Shown here in pieces: positions 17,420 to 25,477 of a stretch of 64,000 nucleotides of DNA. The stretch lies in the NCBI GenBank assembly GCA_003963305.1, contig RXJR01000001.1, positions 124,001-188,000 of the forward strand. Reading direction: 5' to 3'. The notes under the pieces are model-generated. The model searched no databases. It was not told the origin of the DNA and saw nothing but the letters and a program-made list of their open reading frames with translations. The stretch is from Candidatus Melainabacteria bacterium (GTDB taxonomy: Bacteria; Cyanobacteriota; Vampirovibrionia; Obscuribacterales; Obscuribacteraceae). A program made the position numbers and the translations under genes. How positions within the stretch are numbered: the stretch's first letter is position 1; the number at the start of each line of letters is the position of its first letter.

Positions 17420-17744
17420 AACGACTCTCCTTCAACGCAAGTTGACTTTGATACCATTCTACATCCACAGACCGAATAGACAAGTAAAAAGTTCTGCAAG
17501 TCAGGCTTTTGACGCGGCTTTCCAATCAAAAATGGAATCCGTTTTCATTTCAAAACCAGGGCACAGAAGAAATGCCGCACAACAATGACACCATATATAG
17601 TGCAGCAGGAAGAAACCGCATTCAACCTATCACCACCGTCCTACCGCGTGATTTAGTCATTTTACCTACTCTGGTTTGGAACAAATCCAGCACAAGTGAG
17701 TCTTGAAACGCACGCACTGAATGACACTGAATGAGGACGGACAA
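17420..17744. other. Intergenic region
   Basis: About 325 bases between the divergent metallothionein-like gene and the small membrane-protein gene. It holds the promoter candidate at 17456-17483. The overlapping plus-strand frames (17292-17588, 17509-17706) have no protein-like character. Confidence 0.4.
17456..17483 (-). promoter_or_regulatory. Candidate sigma-70 promoter of the metallothionein-like gene
   Basis: On the minus strand, TTGTCT and TAGAAT are separated by 16 bases, about 37 bases upstream of the ATG. The match is fair by eye only. No SmtB/ArsR- or MerR-type palindrome stands out around it. Confidence 0.4.
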
Positions 17745-17894
17745 ATGATTTACACATTGATCTCTTTGCTAGTACTTTTCTGGTTGGTTGGTCTTGTAGC
17801 ACACGTTGGTGGCGGCTTCATACACGGGCTCCTCGTGCTTGCTTTAGCTGTATTCGTGTTCGACCTTTTAACCGGTCGCCGAACCACTATCTGA
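17745..17894 (+). CDS. Small lmo0937/DUF5670-like membrane protein, 49 residues
   Basis: A 49-residue protein beginning MIYTLISLLVLFWLVGLV, then HVGGGFIHGLLVLALAVFVFDLL, and ending TGRRTTI. Two membrane segments around a GGFIH turn and a short basic tail match the lmo0937/DUF5670 family, found widely in bacteria and often stress-induced. GAGGA lies 7-8 bases upstream of the ATG. Confidence 0.8.
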   Translation: MIYTLISLLVLFWLVGLVAHVGGGFIHGLLVLALAVFVFDLLTGRRTTI

Positions 17895-17970
17895 CGCAAC
17901 AACAGCCGCAAGCTCACTGCAGCGATCTAACAAGAATTCAATGTTGCGGACCGGAGCAATTGACGACCGT

Positions 17971-19542
17971 TCACTCGACCTCAATCCCTTCCAGATTGAG
18001 GTTTTTGAACTGATTTTGCAAATCAGCAGCTTGACTGTCAATCGCACTTCGAATCAGCCGGAGATATTCATGCGCATCAGCTCGCACAGGAACCCTCCGA
18101 TGCTCCACAGTCTCAGCGATATTCCGCCTGAACCGATCGGCGGCGGTGACTTCAAAGTGCTCCCAGGCAGCTGAGGTGCCTCGCACATTCTCCTTCCATG
18201 ACTCGAAGGAAGTTCTTGGACTGAGCGACTCACATCTGTTGTTCGTATAAATCGGCTTATTTGGATCACCCGCCCACAACAATGAGCGTACGAGTTCTTG
18301 CCGATTCCAGATGAACCAGTTGTTCAAAACCTTGATTGCCAGGATGCCTGCGGCAATCATGTTTAAACTCGCCAGGACAGGAAAGCTCTTCTCGAGCGAA
18401 TCCGTTGCCAACACTTCCATTTTCGTATCATTCAAATTTTTGACAAGCACCCCCAGCTCGTCCGTGGACATCGCATGTCCCTCAGTGACTATAGACCCGT
18501 CTTCAGCGACAAAACTAAAACCATCGCATCTCAAGAATCGCAAAAGAGCATATTTGTTATCTCTGACGCATTCAACGAAATCACCATTAACGAATTGTTT
18601 GCACAACTGAGTGCTAACCGCCGCGAGATCATCGGTGGCATTTATAGTGGCAGCGACTGAAAGAGTAGTTATTCGCGACGACACGACCTTAGCCAGCAAA
18701 GCGCAAACGGCGCGCTGTTCTGCAATCAGATACTTGGGCGAAAAGTGGTGACACGCGACCAAACCCCAAAGTTTCCCATCGCAAATCAACGACATCGTCA
18801 TAGACGCAGCAACTCCCATGTTGCGCAAATATTGCAGATGAATTGGTGATGGTGCGCGCAAAACGCTGCGACTTAAATCCAGCTTTTCAGATCGGTCACT
18901 GACAAGCGGTATGTTCGCAGAATCGACATCGGGAATCATGCGCACCCACATCTGCGTAAATAAATTTCTGGCGATTGCCGGAATATCAGAGGCGGGGAAG
19001 TGATGACCATAAAACGAGTAACCGGCAGAGTTAAGTGACTCAGCCACAACTTCACCGTGCCAATCCAAGCCAAATTTGTAGATCATGACGCGGTCGTAAC
19101 CTGTCACGCCTCGTATGTTCTCAGCTATGTAAGACAAATAAGATTCGAGCGACTCTCGGCGATCGCTCATGAACTTCAACGATGCAATGTCGATTTGCTC
19201 TGACGGCAAAGTCTCAAGTTCCACAATGACGCGGTCGTCTTTCTTATGGGCAATGCAGGTTATCCACCGCCGCGATTTACTCTCCCGGATGAGCATCGGG
19301 CTGGTTGGTTCGGAACGATCCTTGATCGCGTCAAATACCCTTTTCGAGTCTTGCAGAACATTCTCGATGTTTTTGCCGATCAAATCCGCTGCTGTCCAAC
19401 CAAACTCGTCGTTGATTGCAGCCTGGCAGATCTCTCCACTCATATCCAGAGCCAGCAGTGAACCAAAGGGCTGGATAGATTCAATAAACTGTATTGGCTC
19501 GTTTTCGCAGCTTGCAGGATCTAAGGAAAAATTTTGCACCAT
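17971..19542 (-). CDS. Phytochrome photosensory protein (PAS-GAF-PHY) with no output domain
   Basis: 523 residues, cytoplasmic. PAS: the N-terminal Cys (C12) in SCENEPIQF is at the biliverdin-attachment position of bacteriophytochromes, but the following motif is IQPFG rather than IQPHG. GAF: PASDIP (183-188), then SPIHLQYLRNMG with the chromophore-contact His (H235), then GLVACHHFSP. PHY: the tongue stretch LLWAGDPNKP and SPRTSFESWK (PRxSF at 442-446). The protein stops about 55 residues after the tongue, so there is no histidine kinase or GGDEF domain. ATG at 19542 has GGAG 7 bases upstream. It probably senses red/far-red light and acts through a separate partner; none is adjacent. Confidence 0.88.
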   Translation of the reverse strand: MVQNFSLDPASCENEPIQFIESIQPFGSLLALDMSGEICQAAINDEFGWTAADLIGKNIENVLQDSKRVFDAIKDRSEPTSPMLIRESKSRRWITCIAHKKDDRVIVELETLPSEQIDIASLKFMSDRRESLESYLSYIAENIRGVTGYDRVMIYKFGLDWHGEVVAESLNSAGYSFYGHHFPASDIPAIARNLFTQMWVRMIPDVDSANIPLVSDRSEKLDLSRSVLRAPSPIHLQYLRNMGVAASMTMSLICDGKLWGLVACHHFSPKYLIAEQRAVCALLAKVVSSRITTLSVAATINATDDLAAVSTQLCKQFVNGDFVECVRDNKYALLRFLRCDGFSFVAEDGSIVTEGHAMSTDELGVLVKNLNDTKMEVLATDSLEKSFPVLASLNMIAAGILAIKVLNNWFIWNRQELVRSLLWAGDPNKPIYTNNRCESLSPRTSFESWKENVRGTSAAWEHFEVTAADRFRRNIAETVEHRRVPVRADAHEYLRLIRSAIDSQAADLQNQFKNLNLEGIEVE

Positions 19543-19959
19543 GTCGTCTCCGCAGCTTCGCACACTCTAATAAGCGCAATTCTGTGTGGCAAAGAAGCTA
19601 CGGATCAGCAGCGGCTTGATCTCCACAATGCTCTATGAAATTAGAATATCAAGTTTTCGCAGATGCCAAGCGTCCGGCAGTTTGATCAATTCTGTCAAAT
19701 AAGTGCAAGAAATTTCTGCCAACTCAGCAAGTTGAACACTGGCTGGCGTTGAGATGGTGCCCTTTGTTGTTACTACACCACAACATTGTTTGTTTCGAAA
19801 ACTTTGCACTTTCGGAACTTATTACCTCGTGCCTGACAGACACAAAAATCGCGCGCCGTTACCCACGCGAACCAGAAACGCAGATGGTACCGTTCCAGGC
19901 GGCAAGAACCGCCACTTTTTGGGGCCCAAGTCACCGGCCCCCAAAGGACAGAGCTGATT
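19543..19959. other. Intergenic region with tandem hairpins
   Basis: About 415 bases between the phytochrome start and the sigma-factor stop. Two overlapping short plus-strand frames (19749-19976, 19754-19957) resemble no protein I know. The main structure is the hairpin pair at 19898-19941. Confidence 0.4.
19898..19941 (+). terminator. Terminator-like hairpin followed by a second GC-rich hairpin
   Basis: GGCGG (19898-19902), loop CAAGAA, CCGCC (19909-19913), then ACTTTTT: a textbook intrinsic terminator on the plus strand. Directly behind it GGGGCC (19921-19926) pairs with GGCCCC (19936-19941). No convincing plus-strand gene ends here, so the transcript it would stop is unknown. The second stem could also serve the sigma gene on the minus strand, but there it lacks a T-run. 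Confidence 0.5.
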
Positions 19960-20604
19960 TTACGCGCAGTCTTTGAAATATGATGCCATCGAAGTCTGCA
20001 CTTTGTCGCGCGCCCTGGAAATACGTGACTTAACAGTTCCCTTCTCAGAATTTGTCAGAATCGCAATTTCATCATAAGACAGCCCGTGCATTTCACGCAG
20101 TATCATGGCAGTACGGAATTGTTCCGGTAGTTTGTTCAGTGCAATTTCAATTTCCGACATGAGCTCTGCTCTTTGCATAACCTCTTCAGGTAGAGCCGAA
20201 CTGTCTGCTATATCCCGTGTGGCATTTTCGTCTCCATCGTTAGGATACGGCTCGTCCAGGGAAACCACCTTCAGCCCGGGCTTTTTCCTCAGACTGTCGT
20301 AAAAAATGTTTGTCGCGATCTGTCTCAACCACGATTTCAAACTGGCCGTATTGCGAAGCGAACCAATTGAGCGCCACATGCGGATAAGCACTTCTTGCTC
20401 GAAGTCTGCCCGGTCACTGCTATCGGGCGCAAGCTGATAGAGATGCGCACGAATAGATGATTGATGCCGCCTGACGAGGATGCCAAATGCTTGCTTATCT
20501 CTGCCTTGAGCAAGCAAGACCAGGTCATGATCAGGCAACTGTTCCACACCGTTCGAGACCGGTACCAGGCTAAGTGTGGTCTTTGTACATCTACTATTCA
20601 ACAT
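19960..20604 (-). CDS. ECF-subfamily RNA polymerase sigma factor
   Basis: 214 residues. Sigma-2 region: DHDLVLLAQGRDKQAFGILVRRH, then FEQEVLIRMWRSI and LKSWLRQIATNIFYDSLRKK. Sigma-4 region: ALNKLPEQFRTAMILREMHGLSYDEIA followed by SEKGTVKSRISRARDKV. The start is ATG at 20604, with GGAGG 7 bases upstream; a longer frame from TTG at 20655 lacks one. No anti-sigma factor lies next to it. The upstream minus-strand neighbour encodes a repeat-rich exported protein. Confidence 0.92.
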   Translation of the reverse strand: MLNSRCTKTTLSLVPVSNGVEQLPDHDLVLLAQGRDKQAFGILVRRHQSSIRAHLYQLAPDSSDRADFEQEVLIRMWRSIGSLRNTASLKSWLRQIATNIFYDSLRKKPGLKVVSLDEPYPNDGDENATRDIADSSALPEEVMQRAELMSEIEIALNKLPEQFRTAMILREMHGLSYDEIAILTNSEKGTVKSRISRARDKVQTSMASYFKDCA

Positions 20605-20800
20605 ATCGCGCCTCCGCGTTTTTCTTTCTTTATCGTAGTCTATTGTGCTACACAAACGGACGGGGATACGACTCGGAAAACCCCTACGAATCCGGTGAAT
20701 ACCCCAGCTGCCGATTCGTGGGAATACAGGCTCTGCTTTCAGCGAACAACCGCCGCAAAAACGGAAGAGAAAGGATCACATTAGTACAAAGAGTTTGTAC

Positions 20801-21976
20801 TTAAAATGGGAAGGAAGCTTGAGCCCGCGCTAAAATGCCAGAAGGTGGAGCGCCATTTACAGTAATGTTATCGACAACAACAACGCCCCGCTGCGAAAGA
20901 CTTATTCCGATGCGCTGCACGGGTCCACTCAATCCCATTTGGTTTGCATTGAATGAAACGGTGGTTAAGCCGGAACCATTGTTGGAATTTGAGATTGTTC
21001 CGGCAGAGATTGGAATAAATCGAGTCGAGAGAAACGAACCGTTAGGTTGGTCGTCAACGACTAAGACTGGAGCAATACCGCTCGTCGAAATCACCTGACT
21101 ACCAGGCGCACCCAGGGCCCCAAATTGAAACGACACAGTGCTTATTTGTGTATTGGAGATGCCCTGAAACACTGCGCCGGTACTACCAAAGCGTGGATTT
21201 GTGGAATTGATCAAACTCGAAAGAACGAGCACAGGACGGTTGCCGGAGCTGGAATTAGTCAAAGAGCTCAGCCCCGCCACTGATGTCGTTGAGCCCCGCA
21301 CCGGTGAAGAATTGGAAAAGTTCTGAGAGTTCTGCCCTACACTACTTGAGCCAGAGGTGTTGTTGGCAGAACTAAACCCCGCGCTGCTCGTGCCATCGCT
21401 ATTGTTTATCGAAGAGAAGCCAGCACTGCTCGTGCCACCGCTATTGTTTATCGAAGAGAAACCAGCACTGCTCGTGCCACCGCTATTGTTTATCGAAGAA
21501 AAACCAGCACTGCTCGTGCCACCGCTATTGTTTATCGAAGAGAAGCCAGCACTGCTCAAACCACCGGAATTATTGGCAGAGGAAAAACCGGTACTGCTTG
21601 AAGTCATATTGGCGTTTCCGTATGGATTCGCACCTTGCGTAGCGGGATTGACACCTCCAGGTAGCGCCAACCCGACAGTGGCAAAACCGAGACCACCCTG
21701 TCGAACACCAACCCCACCTTGGGGTGCAGGTCCCGCATTGTTGCCACTCAAACCTGCTATGGAATTTAGATTTGCAGCGTTTACGTTAATGATAGAGGCG
21801 CTGAACAATTCTTGCGAGCCGGAAGTAAAAGGCGCGATAACGAACTGAGTTGGATTCGCACCAGGGGCAACACTGCTCCCTCTAATTGCAGTCAAGCCGG
21901 AACCAGCTGCAGATGCAGCCAGAGAGCCAACTAAGCATGTGAATGACGTTCCTAACAACAGAACTGATGTACGCAT
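20801..21976 (-). CDS. Exported repeat-rich protein (Ser/Asn/Gly repeats)
   Basis: 391 residues. A signal peptide (MRTSVLLLGTSFTCLVGSLAASAAG) is followed by a domain of about 95 residues, then tandem 14-residue repeats of the type GGTSSAGFSSINNS (about four near-identical copies plus degenerate flanks). A C-terminal beta-rich domain of about 170 residues (STVSFQFGALGAPG, VVVVDNITVNG) completes it. The start at 21976 is chosen because GGAGG sits 8 bases upstream of the second ATG of the frame. Probably a surface or secreted protein whose repeat stalk length can vary. The family is unknown. Confidence 0.7.
   Translation of the reverse strand: MRTSVLLLGTSFTCLVGSLAASAAGSGLTAIRGSSVAPGANPTQFVIAPFTSGSQELFSASIINVNAANLNSIAGLSGNNAGPAPQGGVGVRQGGLGFATVGLALPGGVNPATQGANPYGNANMTSSSTGFSSANNSGGLSSAGFSSINNSGGTSSAGFSSINNSGGTSSAGFSSINNSGGTSSAGFSSINNSDGTSSAGFSSANNTSGSSSVGQNSQNFSNSSPVRGSTTSVAGLSSLTNSSSGNRPVLVLSSLINSTNPRFGSTGAVFQGISNTQISTVSFQFGALGAPGSQVISTSGIAPVLVVDDQPNGSFLSTRFIPISAGTISNSNNGSGLTTVSFNANQMGLSGPVQRIGISLSQRGVVVVDNITVNGAPPSGILARAQASFPF
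21373..21562. repeat. 42-bp tandem repeats inside the exported protein gene
   Basis: About four near-identical 42-base units (plus-strand unit begins GCACTGCTCGTGCCACC and contains GCTATTGTTTATCGAAGA). They encode 14-residue repeats in frame. Copies differ at only one to three positions, which suggests recent duplication by slippage or recombination. Confidence 0.85.
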
Positions 21977-22103
21977 GAGATCCTCCATCTACACTCACCA
22001 GATGCGGTGCAGAGCATATAGTTGTCTAACCTGAGAGCGGGAGTGCGGCGAACGACTGCGCGTTTACTCTTCTTCGTATTACCAAACCGTTGACGGAGAC
22101 TTT

Positions 22104-24353
22104 ATGTTTCGGTTCCGACTTCTGAATTATGTTTTCAAAATGAGAGAGCTGGGCAGAAAGTACAATAAGGCTCATCCGCGGATAAGCCGCCGGCTTTCGG
22201 CAAAAGACACCATCGACTCAACTTCTATGCTCGACGATCAGATCAGAGAAAAACCGCTGCCGGGAAGCTCACATCCAACTGGCAAGCTTGCCGCACAATA
22301 CGAGTTTCTTCAGACCATCGACAGCGGTGGAATGGGCATCATATACAAAGCGCGAAACATCGCAATCGACCAGTTCGTAGCGATAAAAATGATCAAGACA
22401 GACTCTTTGGCTGAGCGCCATCTGCAACGCTTCAAGCAAGAAGCATCCGCGCTTGCCAGTTTAAATCACCACAACATCATTAGAGTAAACGATTTCGGCT
22501 TCACGGAAGAAACGCAACCGTATATGGTGCTAGAGTTTGTCAACGGCGAAACACTGCCCAGATTTCTTGCCAAAAGAGGAACAGAGACAGATCTGGAAAC
22601 CGTCAGAAGTATTTTTGTTCAGATCGCCGATGCTATCGGCTACGCCCATGAACGAGGTGTTTTACATAGAGATCTAAAGCCAAGCAACATCATGGTTCAG
22701 CTCGGTACTGACGGCTCACCGACAGTGAAAGTTATAGATTTCGGCATCGCGAAATTCTTGACGGCAGAAAGCAACAGCGCCATGACGCAAACTGGCGAAT
22801 TGTTAGGAAGTCCTGCCTATATGAGCCCCGAACAAATCAGCGGTTCAGCGCAAGATGCCCGCTCCGACATCTACTCGCTCGGCTGCGTGATGTTCGAAAC
22901 ATTAACCGGCGCGCCTCCATACAAGGCCGAAACACCTATGGACATGATTTTCCAGCATCTCAATGCAGAGATACCTGATGTTAAATCAAAAAGCAATCAG
23001 AAGGTCCCAGAAAGCCTGGCTTCCATCGTCACAAAGTGCTTGCAGAAAGATGCGCAAGAACGCTTTCGTTCGATGGACGAGCTTCGATTTGCACTATCTG
23101 AGGCAACTTTGACTGAGCAGCCAGAGAAGAAAACAGCCGCAAACACGAAGAAATTAGTTGTCTACTCCAGCGCTGCCGTGATGCTTTTACTTTCATGCGC
23201 CCTCATATTCGCGATAAATCAGAAGTCTCAACAAGCAGAGCACCTGGAGTACGAAGAACAGAAAAGACACGTGGAGAACACCGTTGCTTCGCGAAACTCA
23301 GACGAGTTTGCCAGAGCAAACGACTTCGCCCGCCAGCACATAAGAGCCCATAAAAGTGATAAAGAATTGACCATTTCCGACGCTTGCACAGATGAGGCGC
23401 TAATAGAATTCACAGAGGGTGCCGTTGAGACTTACGCTACAAGAACCATCTTTCTCGGGAACTCAGAGATCAAAGGACCTGGGCTTGCCTATTTGATTCG
23501 CATTCCGCTGATCAAATTAGAGATGCAACGCAGCAGCATAACAGAACGCGGACTGCTTGAAATTTCCAAGATGAAAACGCTAAAAGCGCTTGTACTGGAC
23601 GGAATACGTGTGCCGCAATCGGCGTGGCAGCATTTGCAAAATCTGCCCAAACTGACAGAACTGTCCATCAGAGACGTCGATCTCAATGACGAAGGCCTGC
23701 GAAATATATGCAAAATATCCACCTTGAAGAGTCTGCAAGTCGAAGGCAATGCAGGCATTACTCCAGACGGCTACGCTCAGCTGCTAAATCTCAAGGACCT
23801 TGAGTTACTCGGCATAGGTGAAATGAATTCGTCGGACGACTTAATCAAAGTTCTGCTCAAGTTGCCACAACTGAGAATACTCTACATCAACAAAACCTCG
23901 ATTACAGACGCGCAACTCAAACGACTGTCCGCATCGAAGCAGCTGCACGAAATTGAGTTGGAAAAGAGTCCCAATATCACAATGACCGGCGTTATGAGCT
24001 TGTTGAAAAATCCACAAATGGGTTCAGTCGACCTCCGCTCTGACGAGTGGTTGAAAGATTCCGACCTGACTGCGCTGCTGTCAGTGGATCACCCGTTCCA
24101 TCTCAGCGTTGAGAAAACGAATATCACTGATAAAGGAATGAAGATTCTCGCGAAAACGAAGTGTTTCTACGCCGACATATCAAGAACTGCTGTGACTGAC
24201 GCCGGTCTAATGGAACTCTCGAAATCAAAGAATATCAAGATAATTAGATATAGTGTGGATGGTCCGATCACTGCATATGGTTTGAAAAAGCTGCAACAGA
24301 AGAGACCGGATATCGAGATCGTTAGGGACATGTCAGGTTCGCATTTGCTCTGA
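22104..24353 (+). CDS. Membrane Ser/Thr protein kinase with C-terminal leucine-rich repeats
   Basis: 749 residues. N-terminal kinase (about 66-335): Gly loop SGGMGIIYKA, Lys in VAIK (K95), catalytic HRDLKPSN (D190), DFG (D212) and SPAYMSPEQ. One membrane segment (LVVYSSAAVMLLLSCALIFAI, about 351-371), a charged helix, then about 330 residues of leucine-rich repeats such as LPKLTELSIRDVDLNDEGL and LPQLRILYINKTSITDAQL. The kinase should be cytoplasmic and the LRR region periplasmic, giving a receptor layout. Unlike the four tandem kinases at 53277-64000 it has no TPR region. GGAG lies 7 bases before the ATG. The signal and substrates are unknown. Confidence 0.9.
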   Translation: MFRFRLLNYVFKMRELGRKYNKAHPRISRRLSAKDTIDSTSMLDDQIREKPLPGSSHPTGKLAAQYEFLQTIDSGGMGIIYKARNIAIDQFVAIKMIKTDSLAERHLQRFKQEASALASLNHHNIIRVNDFGFTEETQPYMVLEFVNGETLPRFLAKRGTETDLETVRSIFVQIADAIGYAHERGVLHRDLKPSNIMVQLGTDGSPTVKVIDFGIAKFLTAESNSAMTQTGELLGSPAYMSPEQISGSAQDARSDIYSLGCVMFETLTGAPPYKAETPMDMIFQHLNAEIPDVKSKSNQKVPESLASIVTKCLQKDAQERFRSMDELRFALSEATLTEQPEKKTAANTKKLVVYSSAAVMLLLSCALIFAINQKSQQAEHLEYEEQKRHVENTVASRNSDEFARANDFARQHIRAHKSDKELTISDACTDEALIEFTEGAVETYATRTIFLGNSEIKGPGLAYLIRIPLIKLEMQRSSITERGLLEISKMKTLKALVLDGIRVPQSAWQHLQNLPKLTELSIRDVDLNDEGLRNICKISTLKSLQVEGNAGITPDGYAQLLNLKDLELLGIGEMNSSDDLIKVLLKLPQLRILYINKTSITDAQLKRLSASKQLHEIELEKSPNITMTGVMSLLKNPQMGSVDLRSDEWLKDSDLTALLSVDHPFHLSVEKTNITDKGMKILAKTKCFYADISRTAVTDAGLMELSKSKNIKIIRYSVDGPITAYGLKKLQQKRPDIEIVRDMSGSHLL

Positions 24354-24378
24354 GGGAACAGGCGAAGATTCAGATCTG

Positions 24379-24426
24379 CTTCTATGCATCCAGTCTTCTA
24401 TGCATCCAGTCTTCTATGCATCCAGG
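24379..24426. repeat. 16-bp tandem repeats, 3 copies
   Basis: Three head-to-tail copies of CTTCTATGCATCCAGT; the last differs at its final base. The array begins 26 bases after the kinase stop and ends 11 bases before the stop of the convergent mscS-like gene, so it fills the gap between two gene ends. Each unit contains the palindrome ATGCAT. Confidence 0.9.
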
Positions 24427-24437
24427 CGTCTGTACTG

Positions 24438-25286
24438 CTATGCAACAGCACGCCTGTCTTGACCGCCCAAGCCTTGATCAATCGCAGTGCCCGCCTCCAC
24501 AACCGGCTTGCTGTTGATAGCGCGCTGTATTGCGGATGCCACATCGCTAACCGCTTGCTGCATTGAGGTTGCCTTCGAGTTCGCCCAAAAGAAGATGTCG
24601 AGTGATGAGCCGACGGTGGTCTGGTAGATGAGCGGCGCAGGGTCTTTCTGAACGGATTCAGATTTATGCAGAACATCCAAAATCAGCTTTCGCAATTCAT
24701 CCACTGACTTGCCTTGCGGAACGGCGACGGTCATCTTTACACGCCTTACGGAGTAACCGGTGAGTACGACAATAGGACTGGAAAGCATGGAGCCATTGGG
24801 CACCACGACCAGCTCGCCGTCTATAGTTTTGATTCTCGTCGATCGTATATCGATGTCTTCGACGGTGCCTTCAAATCCATTCGTGCGAATTTCATCGCCG
24901 ATTCGAAACGGTTTCTGCCACAACAATAGAATTCCAGCAAAGAAATTCTCCAGAATGTCTTTAAACGCAAAGCCGACCGCAACCGAGGTTATACCGAGCC
25001 CGGCCACCAGGTTTCCCGGGCTGAAGCTCGGAAATACTATCGTCGCCGCAACCAAGATGCCGAGCAGATTGACGAAGAAAATTACAATGGTGCCCAATGC
25101 GTGGCTCAAAGTCTCGTCCAGTCGTGTGCGGCTACAGAGATTCACCACGACTTTCTTTGCCAGACGAGCACCAAACACGAACAACATCAAAGTTGCCAGT
25201 GCCACCAGAATGTTTGGTAATTTTGCAAAGAATCCGTCGGTCATGTACAAGACGCTTTTCCATGCCAGTGATATTGCCCGTTCCAA
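24438..25286 (-). CDS. Small-conductance mechanosensitive channel (MscS family)
   Basis: 282 residues. Three membrane segments, with the pore-lining helix region LVAGLGITSVAVGFAFKDILENFFAGILLL, then the beta domain FRIGDEIRTNGFEGTVEDIDIRSTRIKTIDGELVVVPNG, which is the MscS signature, and the C-terminal alpha/beta domain. It releases solutes during hypo-osmotic shock. The start is a TTG at 25286 with AAAGGAG about 6 bases upstream. Confidence 0.93.
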   Translation of the reverse strand: MERAISLAWKSVLYMTDGFFAKLPNILVALATLMLFVFGARLAKKVVVNLCSRTRLDETLSHALGTIVIFFVNLLGILVAATIVFPSFSPGNLVAGLGITSVAVGFAFKDILENFFAGILLLWQKPFRIGDEIRTNGFEGTVEDIDIRSTRIKTIDGELVVVPNGSMLSSPIVVLTGYSVRRVKMTVAVPQGKSVDELRKLILDVLHKSESVQKDPAPLIYQTTVGSSLDIFFWANSKATSMQQAVSDVASAIQRAINSKPVVEAGTAIDQGLGGQDRRAVA

Positions 25287-25313
25287 TTGGTCTCCTTTGT
25301 TGACTCATGGACC

Positions 25314-25420
25314 GCACGCGTCCCGCGTGCTTCCTTGCAGACCCATCCTCTTGCCTAGGTGCCGGCGAGACTCGGCCCCTACAGGCATGCGGAGAGTCGA
25401 GATAGAATCTCGCCCTCCGC
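25314..25420. other. Two intergenic hairpins between catalase and mscS genes
   Basis: GCACGCG (25314-25320) and CGCGTGC (25324-25330) form a tight stem. A second, two-tier stem pairs GCGGAG (25389-25394) with CTCCGC (25415-25420) around CGAGA (25398-25402) and TCTCG (25408-25412). Neither has a clear T-run, so they may be weak terminators of the catalase transcript or processing structures. Confidence 0.45.
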
Positions 25421-25477
25421 AATGAAGAGAGTTTTTCGTGCTGTTTTGTTCCCGATCAACAAAGATGATGAAGAAGC

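Noticed and set aside
17260-17529. 89-codon minus-strand frame over the metallothionein-like gene
   Set aside because: The Cys-rich frame at 17288-17419 has the strong ribosome site and a coherent composition; this one is its shadow.
21357-21848. 163-codon plus-strand frame with Leu/Pro repeats
   Set aside because: Antisense copy of the 42-bp coding repeats in the exported protein gene.
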